DNA of 64,000 nucleotides from Gongronella butleri (taxonomy: Eukaryota; Mucoromycota; Mucoromycetes; Mucorales; Cunninghamellaceae). Positions 44,001-55,016 of the stretch are shown piece after piece. Below the pieces are notes generated by a model, which was not told the origin of the DNA, did no database searches, and worked only from the letters and a program-made list of their open reading frames with translations. The stretch's first letter is position 1; every line of letters starts with the position of its first letter. A program made the translations under genes and the position numbers. Location of the stretch: NCBI GenBank assembly GCA_025201375.1, contig JAIWZP010000008.1:682001-746000 (forward strand), written 5' to 3'.

Positions 44001-44552
44001 TTTGGCGACTTTCTTCGCGTTTTGTGTTTCTTGCAGCCGTAAAGCTTGTCGATTCGCTAATTCTTCGATGACCTTTTGCACTACTCAATGGGATTAATAT
44101 AATTGCTTGGTTTAAAAAGCGAGTGTCATCACGTACCATTCTCACTTCCCAGGACCATCTTTTTCATTCTTGCAGAGAACTCGGGATAGTAAATCTTGGT
44201 GCCCACATAGTCATTGTACCCCCGCCAGCCCTACAGCATGCAATTGAGTGATCTGCACGAGGAATTAGGTCGTTTTAAAGCTTACAGTGCCATTGTAGTA
44301 AAGACCGAGGTTGAGCATGAACGCCACGGGGTCCTCACGCAGCCGCCGAGGCTCTTTTTCCCTATTTTCAGATCAAAAACAGAATTGGAGTGAATAAGCG
44401 CAAAGAAACGCGCAAAACCACTTGAGGTGGCATGTCAAAACCTACACAACGTTGCGATGTCCGGGAAAGTTGCTGTTTTTAGCATTGTCTTGTGACGATT
44501 GCTGGTACGCTTCCACAAGGTCTTTCAGCTGCTTCTCAGACTTGTTGGACAT
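41045..44552 (-). CDS. PlsB-type glycerol-3-phosphate / DHAP acyltransferase
   Basis: Fifteen exons on the minus strand: 44446-44552, 44286-44361, 44137-44230, 43873-44080, 43725-43806, 43287-43563, 43044-43212, 42909-42956, 42797-42849, 42674-42734, 42542-42617, 42134-42449, 41716-41979, 41480-41658, 41045-41401. They join to 788 residues. The enzyme esterifies glycerol-3-phosphate (or DHAP) with acyl-CoA, the first step of glycerolipid synthesis. The acyltransferase motifs are HX4D in LPSHKSHIDYL, GAFYIRR, FVEGTRSR and IVPISIGYD, in the order of animal GPAM/GNPAT and bacterial PlsB. Length is closer to GPAM/PlsB (~800) than GNPAT (~680). The penultimate intron uses a GC donor. No terminal SKL peroxisomal signal is present; the protein ends DRAKL. 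Substrate preference is uncertain. Confidence 0.9.
41659..41715 (-). other. GC-AG intron in the acyltransferase gene
   Basis: 57 nt, starting GCATGT after TATG and ending GATGTAG. No GT donor nearby keeps the frame: the one at GTTTTGC leads to a stop. The intron has no in-frame stop and is 19 codons long, so retention would insert 19 residues instead of truncating. Confidence 0.65.
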
Positions 44553-46119
44553 ACCAGCGAGAAAGAAATAAAAAAGAAGTGGAACAGGTGAAAAAAAAGA
44601 GAAAAAGAAAGTGAGGCCGGAAAAAGGTGCAAAACCAAGTCCGTGATATTCAAATCGCAAGTCAAAAATCAGTGGGGAACGGACCAGTTGAGTGGGGCGA
44701 CGATCTATTTTTTTTCAACCCAGAATTCATCAGCTCCCACGAGTGTTTTGTTTGTTTGGAACAGGTTCCTGAATATATTCCCCTTTTTCACGGCGTTCAA
44801 GCGCACTTTTTTTTAGCGTGTCCACTTTGATCCAAGCGCGTACTCAGCGTTTTATATGCTTTTGGACGCGTCGGAAAAAGTGATCGCGTACGCCAGTGAC
44901 ACGTGACGCGACATTTGCCGAATGTCTCGATTTAAAAAGGAATTCTTGCTTGTCTTTGCCACTGATCGCGCTGAAATTTGACCCAATACGTCGCCACATA
45001 CACACGGCTACACGCACGGCTGTAAAAAAAAAAACAGCGGATAAAACACCTCTTCCATATTTTTTTTTTTTAGTGCGCGTGTCTTTCGGCGCACGTTTTT
45101 AGGAAAACCTTTGATCCTGTGATCCAATCATGCCGAAACGAGCATTAAAGATGCAGACAGAAATGTCATTCAAGACAAACCGAGTTTCAGAACGCTGCAA
45201 CGTGCGTATGGTCCTTGGCGATCTCTTTTTTTCGACTTGTGCTACAATCTGCTAATGCAACACTTTTTATATTCTAATTTTCATACTGACAACATGAGCG
45301 CAGCACGAGGCCAGGTGAGGTTGTCAATTTGAGCTCCAAACCAAGTCTTTGCGTTTTTTTCTCTGGTCATTTTTAGCGTGTTTTCTCTGATTTGAGCCTT
45401 TTTCATCGTTTTCGAGCCCATTGCAGTCTCTTTATTCTAATCCGTGGCGTTGCAATTCTTGCTTTTTTTTTTCAATTTCCTCCCATGAAGCCAAATGAGA
45501 AGGGCCGGGCTCGATCAGATATGCAGCTGCAGCCGCGCCTCTAAATTCCGCATGTGAACGACACCCCGGTCGTGTCAGTGTCGGGGAATGGTTGCAAGGA
45601 CCAATTTCACCAAGCGGACCGAGCACGCACACACAACTCTCCTAGCTTGGCTCCCTTGTGATGTTGGTTAAATTGGCCAGACCATTGAGCTGCATTACAC
45701 AAACTTAAAATTTTGCCAATGCCACCGCCAAACTCTGGGACAATTGTGCAGAGCGACAACCGGATGATCGTGCTGCGCAGCTCTGCCAGTGCATTGCAGG
45801 TGCCCCAGCCTGTTGCATTGATCGAAAAGCAAAAGGGAAGCAATTAGACCTGCGGGGCACTGCAAAAAAAAGAAAAAAGTATGCATTGACAACAAGCCAG
45901 CAATGACCCTGTGTATTTTTGGGAATCCCATATCGCGTCGTGTAACACGACATGGAAATTGACTTTACATTCCCCCCTTTTCGCCACTTTTTGAACATAA
46001 TTGATCATCAAGCGCCTCATTGTCGATTTTTTTTCTTTTTTCTTTTGTTTCGTTTCTTTTTTTTCTTGTTTTTTTCTTTATTTTTCGTTTTAATTCACAG
46101 CTGTCGTAGCGTTTGAACG
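44553..46119. other. Spacer with an unresolved small locus
   Basis: Possible coding fragments exist on both strands but I could not assemble a convincing gene. On the plus strand, ATG 45131 opens MPKRALKMQTEMSF.. up to a GTGCGT donor, and 45720-45847 reads MPPPNSGTIVQSDNRMIVLR..KGSN then stop. On the minus strand, 45632-45432 ends in ASWEEIEKKKQELQRHGLE. The right end is T-rich leader for the RhoGAP gene. Confidence 0.3.
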
Positions 46120-49100
46120 ATGGCGCAAAGCAAGACGCATGAAGAGCTGCAGCTGCACATTGACCAATTATGGAAGATCATCGAGCAACGTGACACCACT
46201 ATCCAGGACTTGAAGCGACTCAATCAAAAGATCACCAAGGAGCGTGACGAGTTGGCCGGCAAGCTATACCAAAAGAATGGGCCCGACCAGCTGGACGATG
46301 CCACGGTGTCGTCGCCAACACGTGATTCTGTTCAATTCACCCCTCATCCAGCTGTGCCCACCAAGTCGCCCTACCGAAATACGAGTGAAATCGACCTGCA
46401 TGACTCGCCAATCGAGCCTAGCTCTGAATCGCCATCCACGCCTCATTCCACACCTCAATCCCCGCTAGCCATTGCCACCGCGCACGCTGCTGCGAGCAAG
46501 CACGCCAATGCAACGTCGTATTCACCACCACCATCGCCCACACTCTCTCAGGTGCCCATCTCGCCAAAAATCGTGCAAAACGACGCCAAGCTCTTTGCTC
46601 AGTACCAGTCTGCAGTCTTGAAGCGCGATTTGGAAAATCGGCGCGTCTACCAGCAGCAAAGACAGCCTCCACAACCAATTCCTAGCAAATCATCGACACT
46701 TCCCACCAAACAAGACAGAATGCAAGCACTGCAGCATCGAAAGCAGCACAATTCCATGGTGTTCAGCGCAAACACCGTCATTCCGGTGTACAATGACGAC
46801 AAAGCCCATGAAGCTCATCCTTTGGACGCCACGCCGCTCTCACAAGACAAACCACACACATTGAGCTCCACAGATGGCATCTCCATCAAAGTCATTGGTT
46901 CCATGCTGCGCTCAAATGCAAAGGGCAAGGATGTCGTCGCGTTTGTGTTGTCAATTGGCCGAATTGCTTCAAACAAACAACACCAGGAGCTGTGGCGCAT
47001 TGAAAAGCTTTATTCCGATTTCTTGGATCTCGACATGCAGGTACGTGCATTGTAAAAATATCCCTTTAGCATAAAAAAAAAACTCATTGCATCTCCATTT
47101 TGTAGATTCGTGCACAAGTGGGAAAAGCCACAATGAACAAAATTACGCGTCTCCCGGAAAAACAGCTGTTTGCCACACGTTCACCTAATAAGCTGGACCA
47201 GCGAAAGGTATAAAAAAAGAAAACAAGGCGCGTAGCAAGGTGGCTCACAAGGTTGATTTCATAGTTGGCATTGCAACAATACCTCCAACACGTCATCACG
47301 TTGCCAATTGACGATGTTTCGCTCATGTGTACCTTCCTCAGCACCGACATTGCGCAACCGCTAGCCGAAGAAGTAAGACATGAGCAAAAAAAAAAAAGAC
47401 GCGATTTATAGCTAAAACGTTTTCCTTTTTTTTCCCCCTCAAACCAGGGCTGTCAAGAAGGTTATCTGACCAAGCGCGGCAAGAATTTTGGTGGATGGAA
47501 GACACGCTATTTCATTCTCAAGCGCAATCGATTGGAATATTTTGAAACTGTAAGGGTGGCGAAGCAATGGCGTGGTTACAATGCGATCCTTTGCGTCTAA
47601 CTCCGTTTTCTGAATCTTTTTAGAAGGACGGACATAAGCTTGGCACCATTCTCTTGGAGGGGGCTCAAATTGGACGCCAAAACACGTCAAATGCGGGCAC
47701 CGACGACAATGAGCACGCGTATCGACATGCGTTTTTGATCATGGAGACGCGTAAAACCAGCCTAGGCAGTCATGTGCGCCATATTTTGTGTGCCAGCTCA
47801 GACGTCGAGCGCGATCGATGGATCTCTGCTTTGATGCAATGCATCTATGGCCAATCAGAAACTGGCAGCGCTGCAAGCCATGAATCGTCGACACTGCGAC
47901 GAAGCACGAGCACAAAAGAGAACATGTCGTACAAGCGCAATCATTCGCAATCGTCGGCCGTCTCAAGCAATCGCAAACTCTCAAAGGACGACATTCGCAC
48001 CGTGTCAGCGACCCCCATCAGCCATCTTATGATGGACAATAGCCAGCAGGTCGATTTGGAAAAATTGGCAACGCATGATCAATTGCAGGATCACAATGAT
48101 GACAAGAAACCGACCGTGTCGCCCACGATCCAGACAACTCATCAAAATCCAAAACCTCAAACACAGAAACAAGTGGCGCCGCCATTGGGCCAAGATGACG
48201 AACCTCCTGCCCCTGAAATGCTGTCCCCGACATTGATGTCGCCCGTCTCCAGCCACGATTCGCCTCTGACTCCTCGGCCATCTTATCAACCAGCCCTCCA
48301 TCCTAGCTTTGATGCAGACGTCGCTTTCAATGACAAGATGGAAAATGCTTCCAATGGCACGTGGCGCCCCGAATCCCCCAGCCCATCCATGCCGCCGGCC
48401 ACACCTGTGTCTCCAACGCCAGGAATGGATCGACGCGGAAGCGATGACCACGAAAAACGCAAAAAGAATCGCATGACGCTCTGGGGCAAAAAAGTGTTTG
48501 GCACACAATCGCGGTCCCCCGGCAATCATGACGCGGCGCCGCCTGGCAACACCGCCGTCACCAACGAGAGCAGCACAAGCTTGCTCAATGGCGACACATT
48601 GGTGAACGACAGCCCATCTAGCTCACCCATACCCACTGACGTCGCGTCTAGCCTCCATCGAAGCGGTACAAAGACAATCCGCAACATCTTGTCGCGCCAG
48701 ACCAACCACCAGCAGCCAAAGTCCTCGGAGAAGCTCATGGACGAGAACACAAACGCAACAAAGCGCGTCTTTGGCGTGCCACTGCAAGACGCGGTCAATG
48801 TTTCCAAGATTGCTCACGATTATGAGCTGCCTGCCTTGGTCTATCGCTGCATTGAATACCTGGATGCAAAGAATGCGGTCCTGGAAGAAGGCCTGTACCG
48901 TCTGAGTGGAAGCAATTCGCAGCTGAATAATCTCAAAACGCGCTTTAATCGAAGTAAGAAAAAAAAAAAAAAAAAAAAAAAGACGCACGATCCTGACGCA
49001 CAATCAATTGCTTTGCAGAGGGCGACGTTGACTTGCTAAAGTCTAAAGAAGAATATGACGTACACGTGATTGCTGGCCTTCTCAAGCTTTGGCTGCGCGA

Positions 49101-49876
49101 GCTGCCCGTCAGCGTCTTGACACGAGAATTGCGTCCTGAATTCATTCAAGTCATAGGTAAAAAGCGATAATTTTTGTCTGTTTTTGTTTTTTTAATTTAT
49201 TTTTGTTCTCATAGATCTGTTGGAGCGCAAGGATCGCGTAAATGAATTGGGCCGCTTGGTGTCTCTCTTGCCTCTTGCCAATTACACGCTGCTGCGCGTC
49301 TTGACGGCGCACTTAATCAAGGTGGTGGCGCACTCGGATGTCAATCGCATGTCGATGCGCAACATCAGCATCGTGTTTTCACCAACACTCGGCATCCCTG
49401 GCTCCATTTTCAATCTTTTCCTCAGTGAATTTGGCTACATCTTCTGGACAGATGCCAATGGCGACGCTGCACCCCGTCAAATGGAGGGCGAGCCTAGCGA
49501 TGACCAACCAGAGCCAATTGACGTCGCTCGTGATACCAAACAAGGCGACAATGCGGCCAAAGGCGTCGCGCCCGAGACCGATGCGCCGCAGCCCATCATG
49601 TCCAAGCCTATGCTTCGCGCCATGCAGGACAGAAATGGCCGTTCCAATCGCAACAGCATGTTTTTCATGGACAGCGCACCCACTGCAATTGTCGACTTGG
49701 AAAAACAAGCGGATGGTAATTTTTTTCTTTTTTCTTTTTTTATTTCAATCGATTCACCTTTGCTTTTTTTTTTATTTATCCCAGGTACACATCTAGATGA
49801 TGACGAAGAGGAAGTGAATGAGCTTTCTCTAGAACATATTGCTAATAATGACGAGATGGTGCTGGCAGCATCTTGA
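46120..49876 (+). CDS. Bem3-like Rho GTPase-activating protein (PX-PH-RhoGAP)
   Basis: Eight exons, 46120-47040, 47106-47207, 47265-47372, 47448-47549, 47624-48953, 49019-49156, 49215-49715, 49785-49876, give 1097 residues. An N-terminal coiled coil (~5-47) precedes a Pro/Ser-rich region, a PX domain (~255-375; SIGRIASN, LWRIEKLYSDFLDLD), a PH domain (~378-505; EGYLTKRGKNFGGWKTRYFIL, ERDRWISAL) and a RhoGAP domain (~790-985). The arginine finger is R837 in EGLYRLSGS, and the LKLWLRELP and RMSMRNISIVFSPTL motifs are intact. This order matches yeast Bem3, which stimulates GTP hydrolysis on Cdc42 and is held at membranes by PX and PH. The C terminus is acidic. The call is firm. Confidence 0.94.
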
Positions 49877-50384
49877 TCAAGTTACACTTTATTACAATGT
49901 ACCCCCAATATAAATGAATCAATGCAATAGCTTGTGCTGTACGCTACGTTAATTTACTATATTAGCACAATCATACGTTTATTTTCTTGAACCGTCAATG
50001 GCGGTGGTGGTGGTTGCCTAAGATTTTCAGGGTTTCCATCGGATAGAACAACTAAAAAAAGTACAATTACTGTACGTAGTTGATTCATGTCGTGGTCTTG
50101 GAAGAGGAGACGCTGCATGCTGTTCTAGATACTGCTGGTCTCATTGTAAAAGGCCAACAATGGCCGTTGAGATGGCTCCTCTTTAGCGTTGTCGGCCGAC
50201 ACATGCAGGATCGACGCAAGCGACGACGCCAAACAAAGTTTGCGCGGCCGTGCACAACAGGCGCAAGGCATCGATGACTTAACGTGCTTGTGTGCTGTAC
50301 CCCAAGGCTTGCACGACACGTGTCTGCAGCTTGCCGATGAATTTTCCAAGCAACAATCGCGCTTGTTGTCCTTTGATTCTAGAA
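49877..50384. other. Spacer, no gene recognised
   Basis: 3' flank of the RhoGAP gene, then mixed sequence with short open frames on both strands and no recognisable protein. Confidence 0.4.
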
Positions 50385-50650
50385 TTGAGGGCTTGAACTT
50401 GCAAATTTTGCGTTGAATGCGATGCAGCTATTTTTGAGCGGGATTGGCAAAGCAGTTGGCGAGATGAATGCAAAATAGGCCAAATTTGATGTTTTTGAAA
50501 TTGTGGGCTCAAAAAAAAATCGGGCGCACCCGTCTCGCGCACTGGTTGTTATTCGTTCCGTGATGCACTTTTCATCGGCGGGCAGGTTGGCTGTAAAAAA
50601 ATTTCTGGAGGCACAACAGGTCATCAAAGTCCCAAAAACACGCTTTGTCT
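50385..50650. repeat. Dispersed repeat R1, copy 2
   Basis: Counterpart of 34885-35185. It lacks the TACTGTACCGTACAGTA insertion seen there, so that insertion is probably younger than the repeat. Confidence 0.75.
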
Positions 50651-51114
50651 TGATTTTATCTATCATATGATAAAAAAGTGATGTGATACTGTATCATAAA
50701 ACGCAGACGATGATGTTTTCAGTCTTATGTGTTTGCGTGCGAGAGGATTGATTCGAATGAATGTCGGAAAGCCGGCGCGAATTGCAAAAAAAAAAAAAAA
50801 GAAAAAACCGAAAATTCAATCATTCTTTTTTTTTTTTCAGTGCCATCATATTAGGTCACTCTAGAACTTCCCAAGCAGCGAAAAATTGTACGGTACTGTA
50901 ATGAATTTTTGTTGCCGTGCTGTACATGCTGTGGTGTGCTGCCTAGACAAGTGAATTGCATGAGTTGCTAACTCCTCGTAAGCAAAAGGGCGATTTTCCT
51001 CCTTTAATCGCGTTTTTACTGGTCTCAATCAACACCATGACACTTTAAAAAAGGGTCTTGTACCCTTGAATTTATGAAAATAATAAATATTCTATGACAA
51101 TGTAATGAGATGCT
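50651..51114. other. Repeat-edge spacer, 3' flank of the permease gene
   Basis: Contains TACTGTATCATA and tacggtactgtaat words like those of the 31-36 kb island. No gene recognised. Confidence 0.4.
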
Positions 51115-53150
51115 CTATTGGGTATGCTGTTTGATGCTTTCATTTGCGCGGTCCGTGTAGGCAAGTGTGTCTTCCGCAATGTCGTCGTCCAATTGCACCT
51201 TTTCGCGCAGCTCTCGCTGGTTCTGCTTGAGCTGGAGGATCTTGGCGTCCTCGTAGAATGGCAGCCAACCAAACAGGCAGCGGCCGATTTGGGGCATCTT
51301 GACGCGAATGAACCACAATGGGATGCCCAACAGGCCAAGCAGGATACAGATGATGTATTGATACACGCCGCTGCTGCCAGCATCCACGAGCGGCGCAACC
51401 ACCAAGTAGCAGTCGATGATGCAGAAGAAAATAGGCACAGGCAGCCACACCTTGAACGAACGCTCCATGTGCTTGGTAGCAGGCTTGAAACGCATGTACA
51501 CAAGGCCAGAAATCGTAATGCCATAAAACAGCCAGCCAGTGAAGCTGTACATCTTGGCCAAATAGCTGAATCGCGCAAAAAAAAAAAAAAAAAAGCGTGA
51601 GAACATGCCCTTTTCACGGCCTGTAGGCTACTTGCGCACTCGCTCTCGACAAAATGAGACATACCTAAAGTCTCCTGGAATGGTCCAGATCGTGCTGATG
51701 ATGCCCACGAGGATGAGAGCCCACACTGGCGCCTGGCGCTTGGTGTGGCCAAGGACACTGGGGATAAACACGCTGTCCTCATTCGCGCACGTGACAACAA
51801 GACGCGACGCAGCCCAAATGTTGCCGTTGACACTGCCAAACGTCGAGAGCACGACCATCAAGGCGAAGAAATACGCACCGGCATTGCCCATCGTCTCAAG
51901 ACCAAGCTGCATCGCCACCGTCGATGATGTGGCCACCGTGCTCACGGGGAGCGTCGCAAAGTACGCCACGTTGCACAGCACGTAAACCTGATTCAGCAAA
52001 AAAGAAAAGAAAAAAGGGGGGTCAATGGCACTGAAACTTGGGATTTTGCAGAAAACGGGGCGTCTTACCGTGGTGACGAGCATGCAGCTGATGGAGATGG
52101 CCAGAGGCAGCGTTTTTTTGGGGTTCTTGACCTCGCTGATGCCATAGTTCAAATTGTTCTTTTTGAAAAAAAAAATCACATCAATCAAGTGCCGTTTTTT
52201 TTTTTTTTTTCCACGCCAACATACCCATCCATTGAAAGCAAAGAGCGCCAAGTACAGGGCTGTGCCATAGTCGAGGGCATTGGTGCTGCTTCCGACAAAC
52301 GCATTGGCCAGATTGTCCTTTCCGCCCTTGCCAAGCCAGACAAAGCCGATGATGATGATCATGACGACGGCAATGAGCTTCGCACCCGTGAAGATGTTTT
52401 GCACATAGGCACCGGCCTTTTGTCCGACGCAATTGAACGCGACAACCACCCAGATGCACGCAATGGCCACAAGTTTCACGGCATAATCTGGCATGTCAGG
52501 CTGGGCATTGGGCTGCGCAGGGTTAAAATAGGCCATCTGCAAAATGTATTGAGCAAACACAGTGGCAATCGACGCCGTGCCAATCGGATTCGTCAAAACC
52601 AAATTGCTCCAGGTGAATGTCAGGCCAGCACAGAGACCTGAAAATTAAAAATGAGCCGTCGTGTCGTCATTGCCACAACACAATCCGCCCCCCCCCCGAA
52701 TTGTGTTTACCATAAGCCTGGCGCAAGTATTGGTATTCGCCACCGGACTTGGTGATCATGGTGCCTAATTCCGCGTAACAAAGCGCACCAAGGTAGCTGA
52801 GGATGCCACCAACGAGCCACATCATCAACGCAGGGCCAATGGCGCCAACCTTGTCGACGACAGGGCCTGGTGATGCAAAGATACCACTGCCAATAATGAG
52901 ACCAACAATCTATTCGTGGAATCATAGACAGCAGCAAAAATGAGAACATGGCGCTAAAGGGGGTGTTTTGGCGAGCTGTCATTTAAATTACCATGTTGCA
53001 GCTTGACATCAAGCCCATGTGGGGCGCCGGACCGGTCTGCACCTCGAGGTCACCATCATTGCGGCCTGTCGTGCTAGGAGTTGACTCAATGGACGTTGTG
53101 AGCGATTGTGGCCGAGCCAGCGTGCCGCTGGCTTCTTTGGAAATAGCCAT
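51115..53150 (-). CDS. LAT-family (SLC7/MUP1-like) amino acid permease
   Basis: Six exons on the minus strand, 52992-53150, 52711-52909, 52225-52637, 52069-52158, 51665-51987, 51115-51565, give 544 residues. About 12 membrane segments follow a hydrophilic Ser/Thr-rich N terminus of ~47 residues. The first segment carries the family signature [18 protein letters not shown]. Further APC/LAT motifs are [18 protein letters not shown] and [20 protein letters not shown]. The protein should import amino acids at the plasma membrane by proton coupling, as for yeast Mup1, unlike animal LATs that pair with a heavy chain. The C-terminal ~60 residues are charged and Gln/Glu-rich. The transported amino acid cannot be told from sequence. 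Confidence 0.92.
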
Positions 53151-54170
53151 CAGAGGGAATATGCAGCAAAAGTGAAAAACAAGTAAAAGAGCGGCAAAAG
53201 AATCGAGTTGGAAATGCAAGAAAAGGGGGGGATTGAAGTAAAAAAAATTTTTTTTTTTTTCAAACCGATCTCAATGCGACCCAGCCGCTTTAGTGCATGT
53301 GCCCTCTTATTTTTATTTTATTTTATTTTATTTTTATTTTTTTTTGCTTCTCTTTGTACCCCACCCCCTCATTATCACGAATTCTGATTTGGACTTTTTG
53401 AGAAGATCAAGTGCTTTTGTCGACTAAAAGAACATCAATGGCGCGCTTGCACTCGATGATACTGGCATGAAAAAAACAACTTTTAGAAAGATTAGGTTTG
53501 ATTGGCGGCCGATCATTGTTGTTTTCTTTTGGTGATCTGCCGGTGCACAATCACACGGTACCCAATGGCCTACTTTCTAGCCGGGCATTTCCTCAATTGG
53601 TCAAGCCCTCGGGCGCATCGGCTGTCTGTGCCCCGGCATTTTTTTTTATTTTCTTTTTCATTGTGTCTCCAAGTCCCTCCTCGGAGCCATGCACCCAGAC
53701 ACGCGTGCAGTGCTTCAACTCCACTGCCGGTAAGAGCACGACCACAGCATTGATGGCCTGGGTCGATACGCGCGCCAATGCATATTTTCTTTGGAAAACC
53801 GGCACGTCTTGGGCAAATGTTACCCACCGGTCACGGCACTCAGCACAATGGTAACCTGTTATTACCATTGGAGCGGCCATCCAAAACGGGGCATTGGCCA
53901 TAAATTCGTCTACAAAACGCCGATTGAGCGTCCTGAAAAGCCGTAAAAAAAATGAATGGCCATTCTAAAAGTGACTCGAATTGGGTCGCCAGTGCTGCGC
54001 ACCTCGACTGTGGCACTTTAAATGAGAGCTGTCACTAGAGCAAAATTCTCGCAAAAGTTTTCGGATCGAATGCCATGGATCCCAAAATTGGTGCGAGGAC
54101 TGTATGAGACGCATTGACGACGTGTGCGCAGTCACTGCCCAACATTGGTGTCACCGCTACTAAAAAAGCA
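53151..54170. other. Spacer upstream of the permease, with an unassigned open region
   Basis: A promoter-like stretch with T tracts at ~53240-53345. Between 53500 and 53900 both strands are open for ~85-118 codons (minus strand MANAPFWMAAPMVITGYHC.., plus strand STAGKSTTTALMAWVDTRA..). Neither matches a family I know, and it may be a degraded gene. Confidence 0.3.
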
Positions 54171-54179
54171 AACTGCTAT

Positions 54180-55016
54180 GTGGAGGACGAACATATCGTG
54201 CGCCTATTGTGAGGGAGGAACAAGAGAAAACACGAAAACGCACAATAGAAATGCGTCTCATAGGAGGGGAGAGCGTAGCAGAGAGCAGACATGAGACGTT
54301 GGATTGGGTACTTGAGTGTCACGCCAAGCACAACCCAACAAAAACAAGAAAAATACCCAAAAAGCGACGAATTCGCTCCTTTCACATGTCATTTCCATAC
54401 AAATAGCCGCGCATAAACCTTTGCAAGATCACCGTATAACCAGCAGCTGTGCACAGCTTCATTGAGTTCCTGATTCAGAGGCAACACCCTAAAAAATACA
54501 GTGTTTTCATGCCTTGCAAGATCAGTGTGAGCCAATTCATGATTTGCAACACCCTCAAACCTTTCCCTGCCGTCTCCACACACCCCTCGTGCAACCTCCA
54601 CGCCACAAGACATAGAAAATAGACTCGATGAGTTTTAATTACGGAAAAACACGATCCGCGCATTGTTAACCGTGCGCGCAGCAAATATGCTGGGATCCTT
54701 TGGCCGGATGTTTCTCCGGTACGTCGATGAAAAAGTGATCCACACCGTCAGCGGACGGTGTGCCGTTACACGCGGGCGATCCAAACGAAAGCAATGGTTT
54801 TACCGGTTCTGGTTTTGCCGCATCCCTCTTCCCCGTCTTTGTTTTCTCATGTCCCTGATGTTCCCTTCTCCAGATCACAGATCACTTTCTGCACACTAGA
54901 GATCCCCGCATCATTTGCTATAAATATTTAATAGCTTGGCCTTTTCATTTTTTTTTCATTTCTTTACAATTCAAATTATCTCTTCTTTTCAACAAACATC
55001 CAACAAACAATCAGCA
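54180..55016. repeat. Upstream region shared by the tandem carboxylase genes, copy 1
   Basis: Collinear with 59320-60167. The last ~235 bases before the ATG are almost identical between copies. Further out (54180-54780) identity drops and small indels appear. It contains the TATA box at 54919. Confidence 0.8.
54919..54926 (+). promoter_or_regulatory. Putative TATA box, carboxylase copy 1
   Basis: TATAAATA, 98 bases upstream of the ATG at 55017. The same site with identical surroundings occurs at 60069. Confidence 0.55.

Noticed and set aside
972..49876. Polarity gene cluster (RasGEF, PX-PB1, 5-phosphatase, RhoGAP)
   Set aside because: The four genes are separated by unrelated genes over 45 kb with no shared regulatory signal that I can see; co-location may be chance.
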